This document shows positions 22,175 through 33,756 of a stretch of DNA of 64,000 nucleotides, piece after piece (position 1 is the first letter of the stretch; each line of letters starts with the position of its first letter). The stretch comes from Canna indica. Taxonomy: Eukaryota > Streptophyta > Magnoliopsida > Zingiberales > Cannaceae. The translations under genes and the position numbers were made by a program. The stretch is from NCBI GenBank assembly GCA_034359265.1, contig CP136896.1, forward strand, positions 37,438,001 through 37,502,000. The letters are read 5' to 3'. A model generated the notes under the pieces. The model had not been told where the DNA came from and made no database searches. It worked only from the letters and a program-made list of their open reading frames with translations.

Positions 22175-22222
22175 CCAATGCATCATTGTGAGTCTCCATC
22201 AAACTAGTATTTAAGAAATAGA
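22175..22222 (-). pseudogene. Start of inverted gypsy gag beyond the solo LTR
   Basis: After the CCAAT duplication, minus-strand GTTTGATGGAGACTCACAAT matches the gag start context at 17450-17475. It is cut at 22222 by the next LTR. Confidence 0.7.
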
Positions 22223-22534
22223 TGTAAGACCGGGGAAAATTTCCTAATATAAAAAATCTGTTTTGGTGCAGCGCGCCAGACCTGAGGGTAGTCAAGTCGA
22301 GTCTCGGGATCACCTCGAGTAAAAAGGTATGACTCGACTAATGATGTATGCAATTTAATTGGGCAAATGACTCTTTCCTTTTATGCATTTATACCTTAAT
22401 CGAGTTTAAATCGACTCGTGTTGCAGGTAGAGTCAGTACCCAAGTCGAGCTCGGGTTTAGTCAAGTCTTGAGTAAGAGTCAAGGGCCAATATGGAAGGCT
22501 AGATGAGGGATTAAGATCCCTCATCCATGCTGCC

Positions 22535-22558
22535 GTGCGACTCATCTTGGAGTCGCAC
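22535..22558 (+). other. LTR leader hairpin H1
   Basis: GTGCGACTC (22535-22543) pairs with GAGTCGCAC (22550-22558) over a 6 base loop, about 25 bases after the GGGATTAAGA tract. Confidence 0.7.
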
Positions 22559-24338
22559 AAGGCAGCGCATAGGAGATGGGGAGAAGAAGCAAGGAAAAGG
22601 GGATTTTGGTCGATCTGGGATTTAGCATCGTCGTCAGAAGATTCAAAGTTGTCGTCATCGATCCTTCATCTTCCTCAATCAAGGTGAGTGGTTAGATTTG
22701 AAGTAATGGGGGAGGCGGGTAGCCGAACCCCTAGTGGTGATAGGATCGTGTTTTCTCACGAGTTTCTGACGAATCAAGGTTTCGTAGTTGTGTATTCATG
22801 GTTTTATACCAATCCTTGTCGGATCATTTTGTTTTCCTCGTTGATTTCTCCAATACTAGGGTCGCCGAATCATGGGAAAAGGGAAAATGTCATGCCAAAA
22901 TTTTCCCCAATTCCCTTGACGGAAGTAGAGCCCTTAGATGATCTTAAGTTCATCAATAGAGCATTCTTAATCGTCGATTTCACGTGTTAAAAAGCTTGTC
23001 TTCCCTAGAACTCATAGGTGTGGCTGAATGAACCCTAAACTTCATGAGAAAGGTTCGGCCAGGTGTAGGGGAAGGGGCAATCTAGTCCATATGAAATTAA
23101 GATATAGCGGAGACAGAATTAGGGTAGGGGATTAATTCTTCTTTTCCTTTCCTACCCTAAGAGGCATGGCCGAGCAAGGTTCACCTTGCCCAAGGCTCTG
23201 CCAAGCCAAGGGGAGGGAGAAGGAGAGCTTTAGATGGAAATTTCCATGGTTAGAATGCTAAAACAATAGAGAGATGATGACACTTAGGAAGAACGCTAAC
23301 TATAGCAAGTAAATTTATTGTTCATGTAATTATAGGAATGATAGCATAGTGACTATCCTTAGCTCATTCCTCTTTAATTTTTGAAATGATGAAATATTTT
23401 ACCATGCTTAGTATTTCATGCGTTGTGAATTTATGGTTACCTTACCATGCTATATAAGTTGCTTCTTATTGAGATAAATTCTGAGTGCAGTGTATAAATG
23501 ATTATTGATGAATCTCATAGGTATATATAGTAGGTGTTGTAAGTTATTCTTGTTTTTCTTTAAATCATACAAGCTATCCTAAAATGTTCATGGGTGGAAT
23601 TCCAAGGTCGGTACATAGAATTCCTAACCCAAGGTAGCGTATAATGTTAGATAACATGTAGGACGTTGCGAGATGCTTAGCATATATGGAAACATAGCTA
23701 GGAGATGACACAACTTCTAAGACTTCTAGTAAGCATTTTTGGAAACCTAGAACTATTAGGTGTGCACAATTTTGAAAGGGCAGCATTAATTTGTTGACCC
23801 TATAGCCCGAGCTAGGGCCGGATACGAGCAAGGGCCCGAAGTGTATATAAGGAAACCCTAGGGCATTTGATTGTGTGATGTGCTTGAGATGGTCCGCCGA
23901 GAAGCGTGGAGGTCAAAAATGACCAATGCTTAGCTCGGCCAATGTTTGGGTCTTGAGATGCACCAGCGGGCCCGCTAGGTGTCAGACCCCAATTGGGTGG
24001 GACTAGCTATCCCTACCCAGACGGTGTCCGGAGACTAGTGGACCATCCTACTCGATGGCCCGAGATTTCTTATTTACATCTTAATATGATGTGGTCGGTC
24101 GACCAGTGTGATTCTACTTTGTATGGTAGGGCCGGTTGTAGCCGGGATTCTTATACCATAAGTAGGCCCAAGGGACGGAAGCCGGAGGCTTGATAGGCCG
24201 AGATGACAAGTTTTCACATATATGGTTTATACGGAATGACCCATAGGGTCAGTAGTCACACTAGAAAGTAACTTACCTCCCTGAATAGATATTATGTTGC
24301 CGTATATGTTATGCATGAATAACTGAGGATTATGTGGA

Positions 24339-24376
24339 GGTTCGTAAGAACCGCTCACTGAGTCCCAAGTGGACTC
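24339..24376 (+). other. LTR hairpin pair H2/H3 before acceptor
   Basis: GGTTC GTAA GAACC (24339-24352) and GAGTCC CAAGT GGACTC (24360-24376), 29 bases upstream of TTTTGCAG/AGC. Confidence 0.65.
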
Positions 24377-24779
24377 ATAGTTTGTTTCCTTGTTTTCTTT
24401 TGCAGAGCATGAGCAGTGATTGTAACCCATCGGCATGGTGCAGCTGGAGGGCGGGGGATGGTGCCATACCTCGTAGCAGCGTCCTTGGGTCATAGTCCAG
24501 TGTCTTAGTAGTTGTTTCCTTTTCTGCACTGACAGTTGTGTTTTGGAAAAGTTTATAAAACTTTGATATTTGAGATGTTCAGTTTGTTCTGATGATGGTG
24601 TTCTCTTTGGTTTGAAAACATATATTGTGAACTTTGAAAAACTTTAAATAAAGCTTGTGTTGAGGTTTCTTTTTCATCGATATGTTCTGGTTTCTTATAT
24701 GTCAGTGTAGATAGTAGGCTACAGGATAGGATGTAGGCCCTGGCCGATCACACTACCCTCAGTTGGGGTGTGACAAAGT

Positions 24780-24791
24780 TGGTATCAGAGC
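24780..24791 (+). promoter_or_regulatory. Primer binding site (initiator tRNA-Met)
   Basis: TGGTATCAGAGC, an exact match to the complement of the plant initiator tRNA-Met 3' end, 4 bases after the LTR. Confidence 0.9.
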
Positions 24792-24995
24792 CTAGGTTAG
24801 GTCTTGACTATGACTAAGTGTTGGGTACCATATGAGACATATGCTAGCGTGTCGACATACGGTATATTTATGCTACGAGATCGGGCGACCACTACTGCAC
24901 TTAGCGCACCATGCGATTAGTAATTTAAATTACAATTGAATGAATTGTTTATGTTAGCAAAATAATTATTTCCTTTTTCTCTCTATGATAGTGTG

Positions 24996-25093
24996 ATGGA
25001 GACTCACGATGCTGCACTATGCGGCAATGACAGTAAATTGGGTGATAAAACATAGAGCCAAGAGGTTGGACCCAAGAGAGGGTCGAGTAGGGG
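24996..25093 (+). pseudogene. Ty3/gypsy gag start, interrupted
   Basis: METHDAALCGNDSKLGDKT then TAG, followed by a Gly/Arg-rich stretch. It is cut after about 33 codons by the solo copia LTR. Same start as the gag at 17459. Confidence 0.7.
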
Positions 25094-26700
25094 TGTTGGC
25101 TTAAGGTTTTCAACCTTGGTCTTAATCTCGGTTTTGATGATAACAAACATGGAACTAATGTTTTATTGAGAAATCTTTTAGGTTCCATATCGGTTAGCGC
25201 ACGACGTCCAAGATCGGAAAAATTGGAGAAATTGAAAAATCGGAAGGATGTTGGTCGACGCGCTCGAACTCTTCAAGAAGTTAGAGTTTAGGTTTAGGGT
25301 GTCTAGATATGTTGTATATCCTCATAATGATGCAAAGAACCCTAAAACCAAATCTGAAACCCAAAACATGAAAACCCAAAAACCGCCCTGAAATCCACTA
25401 AGCCTAGACATTATCTTGACATAAAAAATGGCGGTAATTGTTCCTTTGGTAGAAGAAACTAGATAACGAGGTATTTTTAAGAATTTTTTGGAAGCCTTTA
25501 GCCTACCCATACTTGACCCGGGAAGTTAGAAAATTTCTGTTTTCTGAAAATTTGTACTAGACCCCAAAAACTAGATTTTGATTCTTAAGGATTTTGATTT
25601 TTTAGATATTTTTATTGAATCCAAATGGGGGGTAATCCTTATATAACATTTATGCTTTAAAGTTATTAAACCAAGCAAACTAGCAGTTTGCCCAGTCTGC
25701 CCAGTTTTCGATCGATCGAATGTTATTAAAAATAGTCAATAGCTGCGTCGGTCGACCGGATTGCAGATCACAGGAATCTCGTCTGGCGGTCGATCCATCA
25801 GTCGATTGCACAGAGAGATTGAGCCAACGGTCGCTCGAGTGGTCAATTGGTTGGTCGACCGACAAGCGACCGAACGGCGGAAATGACTAGTTTTTCGGCC
25901 ATTGAGCTGCCCGTTACATTCCATTTCTTCTTGGCTCTATAAATACCCAAACCCAGCCTTCCTTAAACAACTTTTGATAACTCCTAACCTCCTTGAGCCA
26001 TCCTTTGATCAATTCTAAGCTTTGATTGAGTTAATCCCGTGAAAACCCTAGCTTTGATATCTCATCCATTTGATTGAGCCTTGACTTGACTAATTCACCA
26101 TCAAAGGCATCTAGAGGAAGCTAGGAAACTTTGTGTGGAGCTAAGTACTTCATTGTTTAATTTATTGCTCCATTTATTGTTGTATTTTGTTGTTTATTTC
26201 ATTGAGTTTAAGCTTGTAAGAAGACCTAGTGTTAGGTCTTGTGTGTAAGTGGTTACCTTGGTGTAGAAGATGTAAAGCCACTTGTGTAAACATAGTTTAC
26301 TAGGATTAGTTGAGTTGTCCCTTAGGTTGAGGTGGAAGAGTGCTCTCGGTAAGAAGGCAGAGACTTCCGGATGTGGAAGTGCCTTAGGTTGAGAGCGAGA
26401 CTCTTCGGGTCAAAGTCCTCGTTGTAAGGAAAACAACATTAATCTAGTAAATCTAAGTTTGGAAATCCTAAGCGGGGTGCTTAGGTAGTGGAGTAGGCAT
26501 TGAGGCCGGACCACTATAAATCACCGTGTTTGCATTGCTTCTTCTTGTGTTTGCTTAATTAGCATATTCACTTTGCTTCCGCTTGTTATTGAATTTGTTA
26601 AATTGCCTAAGTAACCAAATAAATGATTAAAACTGGAATTAGGCAAATCGATTAGTAAACATACTATTCACCCCCCCTCTAGTGTGCCTTTTCACCCAAT
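25094..26700 (+). mobile_element. Solo Ty1/copia LTR
   Basis: A 1.6 kb LTR beginning TGTTGGCTTAAGG and ending CCCCCTCTAGTGTGCC...CACCCAAT, flanked by AGGGG on both sides (25089-25093, 26701-26705). The U3 palindrome block is at about 25705-25875, TATAAATA at 25938. The last bases differ from the CCAACA consensus, probably by mutation. It is inserted in gypsy gag. Confidence 0.85.
25938..25945 (+). promoter_or_regulatory. TATA box of copia LTR
   Basis: TATAAATA about 65 bases after the palindromic U3 block. Confidence 0.65.
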
Positions 26701-26705
26701 AGGGG

Positions 26706-27097
26706 GCGAGTAGACGCGTACCCTAGTTGTCGGTAGAAAATATTCTTTATGTACTTGTGTGTACTGTGCATGGATATTGATTGTGTTTGTGCTTGTGGAT
26801 GAGCGATGGCCGGGCCGGGAAGCGTACTGACTTGGCAAGTTGGTCCCGACTCAAAGAGTAGATTTTGGGTATTGATACTGCGTCAGTGAGCCACACTAAC
26901 GTTAGACCCGGGGGGGGGGGGCACGCTGACATTAGACCTGAGTGGATTTGGTTGGGTGGGCTATTCCCAACTAGAGAAGGCCCGGGTAGAAGGCTCGCTA
27001 GATAGATTCTAGCGACCGACTGGTATGATTGCTAGGTTTGGGCCGGTTTGGGTCGGGTGAATGTATTGTTTTCAGTTGGGCCGGCATGGGCCGATCG
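26706..27097 (+). repeat. Gypsy LTR-like fragment
   Basis: Contains ACTAACGTTAGACCCGG and CGCTGACATTAGACCTGAGT, matching the block GTTAGTGGGCCACGCTGACGG...GTAGACCCGA at 61391 and, inverted, 35240-35330. A run of ten or more G follows. It runs directly into the gag relic at 27098. No terminus seen. Confidence 0.55.
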
Positions 27098-27511
27098 ATT
27101 TTGGCATTCATGAGCATGAGATGTATTAATGAGTGTTCGCGATAAGCGGGCACGAGACTTTGAGATGCTGCGCAAGTCTAGTGGCATGTCAGTGCCAGGA
27201 GGTGTCTCTCAGAAGGTTGAGGTGCTGCATTGTGGCAGCAGTAGTCGGAGGCACTGGGGGGCCTGTCTTGTCCACACGGATGCTTGCTATAAATGCGGTC
27301 GAGTCGGGCACTTCAAGAAGGACTGTCCGGAGAGAGTTGGCCAGAAGTCTGAGTAGTCAAAAGGAAAAGCACCTATGTCAGTGGGGTCAGTGGCTCAGAG
27401 AGGGCAGATGTAGAGCAGGGGGTCACAGACTTGCCATTCAGAGAGACCGTCTGCTAGGGTATATGCTATGAATCGTGATGGGACGGAGGTGTCCAAGGCA
27501 GTGGTCGCAGG
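27098..27511 (+). pseudogene. Ty3/gypsy gag zinc-knuckle relic (second copy)
   Basis: Near-identical to 2516-2884 and less decayed: RDKRARDFEMLRKSSGMSV is joined to PGGVSQKVEVLHCG, then an intact zinc knuckle CYKCGRVGHFKKDC, and YAMNRDGTEVSKAV at the gag/protease border. The shared internal gag deletion shows both copies derive from one deleted source. The frame has stop codons at 27355 and about 27412 and ends against an LTR of the minus-strand element. Confidence 0.75.
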
Positions 27512-30500
27512 TACTATTTCCTCCACTTAAACATATAATTTTAGCACATCTAAATTAAATTCCAACATCTACAAATGAATGTAGGAAGTCTCATGTAGAT
27601 GAATTATGTAAGAAAACTATCCCACAATTAAGCTAACATAGAAAGAATATCCTATCCAATGGAATTTCACATAAAACGCCTTACGAGTAAAATAACATGC
27701 CAATCTTTCATATACCAATCCCCTATTCATGGATCTCTAAGCGAATCATAATTTATAGGGAAAATTAATGAAAATGGCTCGAAATTTGACGTTTTTAACA
27801 AATATGACCCATTCTTTTATTTGAAACAAATATGTGTTCCAACTTTTGAAATTATAACAATTATAGACTCCCGTTAGATCTTTATTTATTTATCCGTTAT
27901 GTGCTGACGTGGAATGCCACATCAACACATAAAAATTGTTTTTTAAATTTAGGATGCCACGTCATCATTAATCCTACATGGCAGATTTTTTTTAAAAAAT
28001 AGAGAAAATTAATGAAAATGGACCGAACTTTGATGTTTTTAATAAATAAGGCACTTCTGTTATTTGAAATAAATATGTATTCAAACTTTTGAAATTATAA
28101 CAATTATAGACTTTCGTTAGATCTCTATCTATTTACCCGTTATGTGCTGATGTGGCGTTCCACATCAACACATTAAAGTTGTTTTTTAAATTCAGGATGC
28201 CACATCATCATTAATCCTACATGGCAATATTTTAAAAAATATTAAAAAACTAAAACTAATCCACGTCACCACCACAACTTAAAAACTTCAAACCTAACAT
28301 CCGAGCAAATTAAAAAACTAAAACCTACCGCCCACTCGACTCGACACCCTCGACTAATCCCTCGACCAAGGTGTTCATGTCGTCGGTGCCTCACGTCGCC
28401 TGCCATTATCGCCGACACCTCACCTCAACAGGTCTCACCTCACATCTCCTATTGTCATCGGTGTCTCACCTCGACAAGCAGCAAATCGACAGCTTTACCA
28501 TTGTCGCCGACGCCTCACCCCGAAGGTATTTTTTTTTCTTATTTTTTGCGTGGTCTCGCCGGCGCCTCACCCTAAAGGTAATCTTTCGCCTAACCTTTCT
28601 TGCAGGCCCGAGATACCAATTTTTTGTCACCGAAGCTTGTCACCAGAACCCTAAACCTATATATCAATCTAATTACATACCATGGTTTGAAGATCAAATC
28701 GACAGCAGAGGACTATTTTACCTGCACGACGAGATACATCATCAGCTTCCTCTCTGGTATGTTTTACCTTGAATGCATTTTTATATTAGCTCTTTGATAT
28801 CAATTCGTTTAATTAAATATCAGTATAAGTATACAGATATGTATACTAATATCAGTATACATATCAGTTTACTAATATCAGTATTAGTATATTAGTATTA
28901 TTAGTATAAGTAAAAGTATTATTATTACTGATATAATAATACTTATAGTTATACTAATAATACTAATATAGTGATACTGATATTTAATTAAATGAACTGA
29001 TATCAAAGAAATGATATAAAAATGCATTCAAGGTAAAACATACCGGAGAGGAAGCTGATGATGTATCTCGTTGTGTAGGTAAAACAGTCCTCCGATGTCA
29101 ATTTGATCTACGAACCATGGTATGCAGTTAGATTGATATCTAGGTTTAGGGTTTAAGCGACAAGCTTTGGTGACAAAAAATAGGTATCTCGGGCCTACAA
29201 GAAAGGTTAGGTGAAAGATTACCTTTGGGGTGAGGCGCCGACGAGACTAGGCAAGAAATAAGAAAAAAAATACCTTTAGGGTGAGGCTCCGGCGACAATA
29301 GGCATAGTGAGGCGATACCAACTGAGGTGAGGCGTCGGCGACATGAACACCTTTGTCGAGGGTGTCGAGTCGAGTGGGCGGCAGGTTTTAGTTTTTTAAT
29401 TTGGTCGGATATTAGGTTTGAAATTTTTAAGTTGTGGTGGTGACGTGGATTAGTTTCATTTTTTTTATATTTTTTAAAAATTCTACCACGTAGGATTAAT
29501 GATGACGTGACATCCTAAATTTAAAAAATAATTTTTATGTGCTCACATGGAACGCCAAATCAGCACATAACGGGTAAATAGACAGAGATCTAACGGGAGT
29601 CTATAATTATTATAATTTCAAAAGTTGGAATACATATTTATTTCAAATAAAAGAATGTGTCATATTTGTTAAAAACGACAAAGTTCAGACCATTTTCATT
29701 AATTTTTTCTGCCACGTAGGATTAATGATGACGTGACATCCTGAATTTAAAAAATAATTTTTATGTGCTGACGTGTCTTTCCATGTTGGAATACATAATT
29801 GTTATAATTGAAACAAAGATCTAACGAGAGTCAATAATTGTTATAATTTCAAAAGTTGGAATACATAATTATTTCAAATAAAAGAATGAGTCATATTTGT
29901 TAAAAACGTCAAAGTTCGGATCATTTTCATTAATTTACCCAATTCCCCTCTTTCCCCTACTCGGCCGAACACTACACATGGGTTTATCATGTTCGGCCGA
30001 ACCCTTAGGGGTGGAGGAAAATCATATCTCATTCAAAACATGTTTCTCCTTAATCTCAACCCTAATGAAGCATGCAAGAACTACAATTTTCAAACCTTTA
30101 CAACTCGAGGAAATTGGGAAAATTTTTGGAATGACTTTTTCCCTTTTTCCTTGATTCGGCCGGCCCCTAAAACCATAGAAATTGATGCACAAAAATCGTA
30201 GAAATAACATAGATTTCAAGAAGAATCATCAAGGATCAAGAAATCACACGAATACAACAAGAAATCACCATCGATCATCAAGAAACCATACCACAAGGGT
30301 CGGCTAGGGCCTTCCTTCTAAACCTAGGTTCTACCACTCACCTTAGCTTTAATGGAAGGAAAAGGGAAAAAGATCGATGATGTTTTGGCCTTCGGCGACA
30401 ACCACGAGCTCCGGTGCCGCCCCTTTGATCGCCCTCTCTCCTCTCGCCCTCTTGGTTTCTGTGCGGCTCCCTTGAGCCGTACGACGACTGGTGAGGGATT

Positions 30501-30788
30501 TTTAAAAAAAATTCAATTACAACAATGCCATTAGTTCACTTAACCCCCAATCTGACTTAACCCGTGTCTGAATTAAACCTCGTCTTAACCCACGACCCCA
30601 GTTCTAACCCGACTCGAGCCTAATATAAATTTATAAAATAAAAGAGCATAAATTGCATAGCCATACAAATTAAAGTATACCTGATAATACCTTCTGGTCG
30701 CGGTGATATCATGACTCAACTCGGCTAGTCCCCGAACTGGCTCACTAAACCAAACAAAAATTTATATTAGGAAATCTCGGGTATTACA
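27512..30788 (-). repeat. Gypsy 3' LTR, truncated and interrupted
   Basis: Begins (minus) TGTAATACCCGAGATTTCC at 30788. Hairpin H1-like GTGCGGCTC...GAGCCGTAC at 30461-30482, donor AAG/GTGAGTGG at 30342/30341. The foldback element occupies 27758-29937; LTR sequence resumes at 27757 and stops at about 27512, corresponding to 35810 in the partner LTR. Confidence 0.8.
27758..29937. mobile_element. Modular foldback (long inverted repeat) element
   Basis: Two arms of about 1.0-1.1 kb (27758-28860 and 28976-29937) are inverted copies around an AT-rich loop of ATCAGTATA-type repeats. The ends read GGGAAAATTAATGAAAATGG and its complement. Each arm begins with two direct copies of a ~235 bp module (27760-28006, 28007-28228; mirrored at about 29460-29937) containing GTTATGTGCTGACGTGG. 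The inner part carries splice-like and coding-like sequence duplicated in mirror image. The partner LTR defines the empty site (ATAATTTATA / ACCCAATTCC). No transposase. The open frame at 28371-28772 lies in one arm and has no known domain. Confidence 0.8.
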
Positions 30789-30803
30789 ATTTTTCCCCCT
30801 TAA
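30789..30803 (-). promoter_or_regulatory. Polypurine tract of gypsy element
   Basis: Minus strand CTTAAGGGGGAAAAAT directly precedes TGTAATACCC of the 3' LTR. Confidence 0.8.
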
Positions 30804-30841
30804 GGAATATTCGTCCTCGAATTTTAGTTAAGTATAAGGAC

Positions 30842-31285
30842 TCACCAGATCCTCAAACAAAGAGGGGTAATGCTCTCTCTGTTCATGCTAGGGGGCAAGG
30901 CCAGCTCATATGCCACATCGCCCCACCATTTTAGTATAGGGAATGACCCGATGAACCTAGGGCTCAGCTTTCCCTTCTTCCCAAACTGCACCACGCCTTT
31001 CATAGGGGAAACCTTCAAGAATACCATGTCACCATCAGCAAACTCTACCTCTCTGGCCTTTCCATCCGCATACATTTTCTGGAGACTCTAAGCCCCCAAT
31101 AGCCTTTCCTTGATCAGTTTCACCTTCTCAACCGCCTCCTCAACCATGCCAGGTACCACAATCTGATCTCTGAATCTCAGGACACCCTCAGAGTCGACTT
31201 TGTGGCCATCATCAGCATCGCCTCTTCTGACCAGATCCTTAGTCAATGAACAAAATGCATCCTCATCCTGCGTTATCCGCCACAT
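30842..31285 (-). pseudogene. Ty3/gypsy integrase, catalytic core deleted
   Basis: The N-terminal frame reads KVDSEGVLRFRDQIVVPGM, the sequence just before the HHCC finger, then jumps in frame to VEEAVEKVKLIKERLLGA from the region after the core. A stop follows, then MYADGKAREVEFADGDMVFL and KGKLSPRFIGSFPI, the integrase C-terminal domain. The HHCC finger and the DDE core, some 250 residues, are missing. No chromodomain is recognisable before the frame ends at 30842. It cannot catalyse strand transfer. Confidence 0.8.
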
Positions 31286-31300
31286 GTCTACTAGAGTGGA

Positions 31301-31810
31301 CTATACGCGCAGGTGTGCCACCAAAGCCCCAGAATCTGATACAGTCAGGACTGTCCCGCCATCTAAACACAAGGCCAAATCTCGAGCTAGCGGCCTCCTC
31401 CCGACCGCCAAGTGGGCTAAATTGCCCATGGATTTTTTGCTTAAGGTATCTGCCACCATGTTAGCCTTCCTAGGATGGTACATAATGGTGCAGTCATAGT
31501 CCTTCAGGATTTTAAGCCACCTCCTTTGCCTCAGGTTCAATTCCTTCTAAGTAAGCAAGTACTGAAGGCTCTTGTGATCAGTGTAAATCTCACAGGCCCC
31601 GCCATACAGGTAATGGCACCACAGCTTCAAAGAAAATACCACTATTGCCAGATCTAGGTCATGTGTCGGATAGTTCTTCTCATAAACTTTCAACTGACGG
31701 GACGCATAAGATATCATCCTACCATACTGCATCAGAACACAGTCTAGACCGACCCGAGAGACATCATAGTAAAGCACAAACCTTCTCGAGCTTGAGGGTA
31801 CAACCAACAA
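31301..31810 (-). pseudogene. Ty3/gypsy RNase H
   Basis: [19 protein letters not shown] (first catalytic Asp), [20 protein letters not shown] with [18 protein letters not shown] (the usual catalytic Glu position of ExxAVVFALK changed), and [14 protein letters not shown] (third Asp). The frame breaks at 31547 and continues LRQRRWLKILKDYDCTIMYH and KANMVADTLSKKS. It is the RNase H domain following RT in the polyprotein; the 3' end runs into the integrase remnant. Confidence 0.85.
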
Positions 31811-32002
31811 TGGTGCTGACGTCTAGCAATCTTTGAGCTTCTGAAAGCTCTCCTCACACTTGTCATCCAAAACAAACTTGACCTTTTTTTGGGTCAACTG
31901 ATTCGATAGAGCCACAATCCTGGAGAAATTTTCCACAAATATTCTGTAATACCCGGCCAACCCCAAGAAGCTTCGGATCTCGATCACACTGGTTGGCCGC
32001 AT

Positions 32003-32673
32003 TCAGTTTTGCACTACCTCCACTTTTGCGGGATCGACTCTCACCCCTTCCTTCGACACAACATGGTCCAGGAACCCTAAGCTGTCCAACCAAAATTCGC
32101 ACTTGCATAACTTGGCATACACTCGATGCTCCCTGAGGGTGACCAAGACCATCCTCAAATGCTTAGAGTGCCCCTCCCTGCTCCCAGAGTAAACCAGGAT
32201 ATCGTCAATAAAGACGATCACAAATCTGTTTAGGTACTCCTTGAACACCCGGTTCATCAGATCCATAAAGGCTGCAGGCGCATTAGTCAACCCAAAAGAC
32301 ATGACTAGGAACTCAAAATGACCATATCGAGTCCTGAAAGTAGTCTTGGCACATCGCAGTCCCAGATTCTTAGCTGATGTTATCCGAATCTCTGATCAAT
32401 CTTAGAGAACCATTGTGCCCCATGGAGTTGGTCGAACAGGTCATCAATCCTTGGTAGTGGGTAATGATTCTTGATTGTCACCTTCTTAAGCTCCCTGTAG
32501 TTAATGCACATGCGCATGGACCCGTCCTTCTTCTTCACGAAGAGCATCAGAGCACCACACAAAGAAACACTTGGGCAAATGAAGCCCAAGTCTAGCAGCT
32601 CCTGTAACTGCGTTTTCAACTTTCTCAGCTCAGCCAGTGCCATCCAATAAGGTGGAGTGGAGATCGGCTTCAC
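32003..32673 (-). pseudogene. Ty3/gypsy reverse transcriptase
   Basis: Two frames. 32673-32380 reads [39 protein letters not shown] and [18 protein letters not shown] (fingers). After a frameshift, 32302-32003 reads [20 protein letters not shown] and [13 protein letters not shown], with the catalytic DD of the palm and the thumb [17 protein letters not shown]. These are strong gypsy RT signatures. The stretch between (about 32302-32380) is degenerate. Confidence 0.9.
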
Positions 32674-32922
32674 CCTAGGCTACAAGTCGATGCAAAATTC
32701 TAACTCTCTTCTTGGCGATAAACCCGACAACTCCTCGGGGAATACGTTAGGGAACTCGCAAACCACCTATGTTGCCCCTACATCCCCTGTCGTACCTCTG
32801 TCCTCTTTTGCCACAAATACAAAGGCGAGGAAGGAATAGCAGTCGCCAAGAAGCAATTTGCTAGCCATTAGAGCTGAAATGACCCCCATAGGGTCCCCCC
32901 TTCCATCTCCCAGGAAGGTAAA

Positions 32923-33486
32923 CTACGACAATTCGGGCTTCCTGAAAGTGACAGTCTTAGCCCTGCAATCAACTGACACAAAATGATCCGCCAACCAATC
33001 CATGCTGAGTTTGACATCAAGCTCAAACATCGACAAAAGTGTCAACTCTGCCTTCAGCACGTGTCCACCAATGAGCACTTCACAGTCCCGAAAGACCGTC
33101 TCAGCAAAAATAGTATTACCCGTAGGCGTTGACACAACATACGACACATCAAGCAAGGAGGGTTTCCTCAGTAATCTAGCAGCAAAAATAGCAGATACAA
33201 AAGAGTACGTGGCACACGGATCAAATAACACATAAGCAGCAGATGAACCAACGATAAGAGTGTCTGTCACTACTGCCCTGGACGCCTCAGCGCCATCGCG
33301 GTTCATAGCATAGACCCTCTCAGAATGACTGGTATGATGTCCTCTACCTTGCGCTCGACCCTTCTGAGCTACACAACCAACTGACATCGGTGCTTTCCCT
33401 CTGGACTGCTTAGTTCTCTGGCCACCCCTATCTAGACAATCCTTCTTAAAGTGCCCAACTTGTCCGCACCCAAAACATGCATCCAT
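32923..33486 (-). pseudogene. Ty3/gypsy zinc knuckle plus protease
   Basis: An open frame of 187 codons. It begins with an intact zinc knuckle CFGCGQVGHFKKDC (33477-33436), followed by a Ser/Gly linker and the aspartic protease with VLFDPCATYSFVS. The active-site D-S/T-G is replaced by DPC, so it is probably inactive. The end TVTFRKPELS corresponds to the protease/RT linker. Same family as 18341-19017. Confidence 0.85.
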
Positions 33487-33756
33487 GCGGCCATAGCAAG
33501 CTCCCTATGCCTCCTACCACAATGACCACGTTGCGGTATCCCAGTCTTCTGTAGTGTACTCCCTGACCCTGCCTGTCGAGCTGCCCCTAATATTGAGCCT
33601 CTACGGCTCCTGGTACTATCGTGCCCCCCTGCTCGGCTGGTGATATGTCATTGCAATGGTCCCCTCAGAATGCTAGGGCCGACCTCCAGATCCCTGAGGC
33701 CAAAATTTCTTCTTTGGTGGCCTGTCATGTTTCTCGAACGACACCAATGCCTTCTT

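Larger units (their letters stand above)
22223..24775 (+). repeat. Ty3/gypsy 5' LTR
   Basis: A 2553 bp LTR, TGTAAGACCGGGG...GTGTGACA, followed by a perfect primer site. Hairpin H1 22535-22558, donor AAG/GTGAGTGG at 22682/22683, H2/H3 24339-24376, acceptor TTTTGCAG at 24405. Only the first ~100 bases of gag remain downstream. Confidence 0.9.

Noticed and set aside
24779..24792. Possible tRNA-Met gene sequence
   Set aside because: Only the 12-13 base primer binding site matches the tRNA; there is no cloverleaf around it.
28371..28772. A 133-codon plus-strand ORF
   Set aside because: It lies in one arm of the foldback element, has no recognised domain, and its mirror copy in the other arm is not open. 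Treated as chance or as decayed captured sequence.
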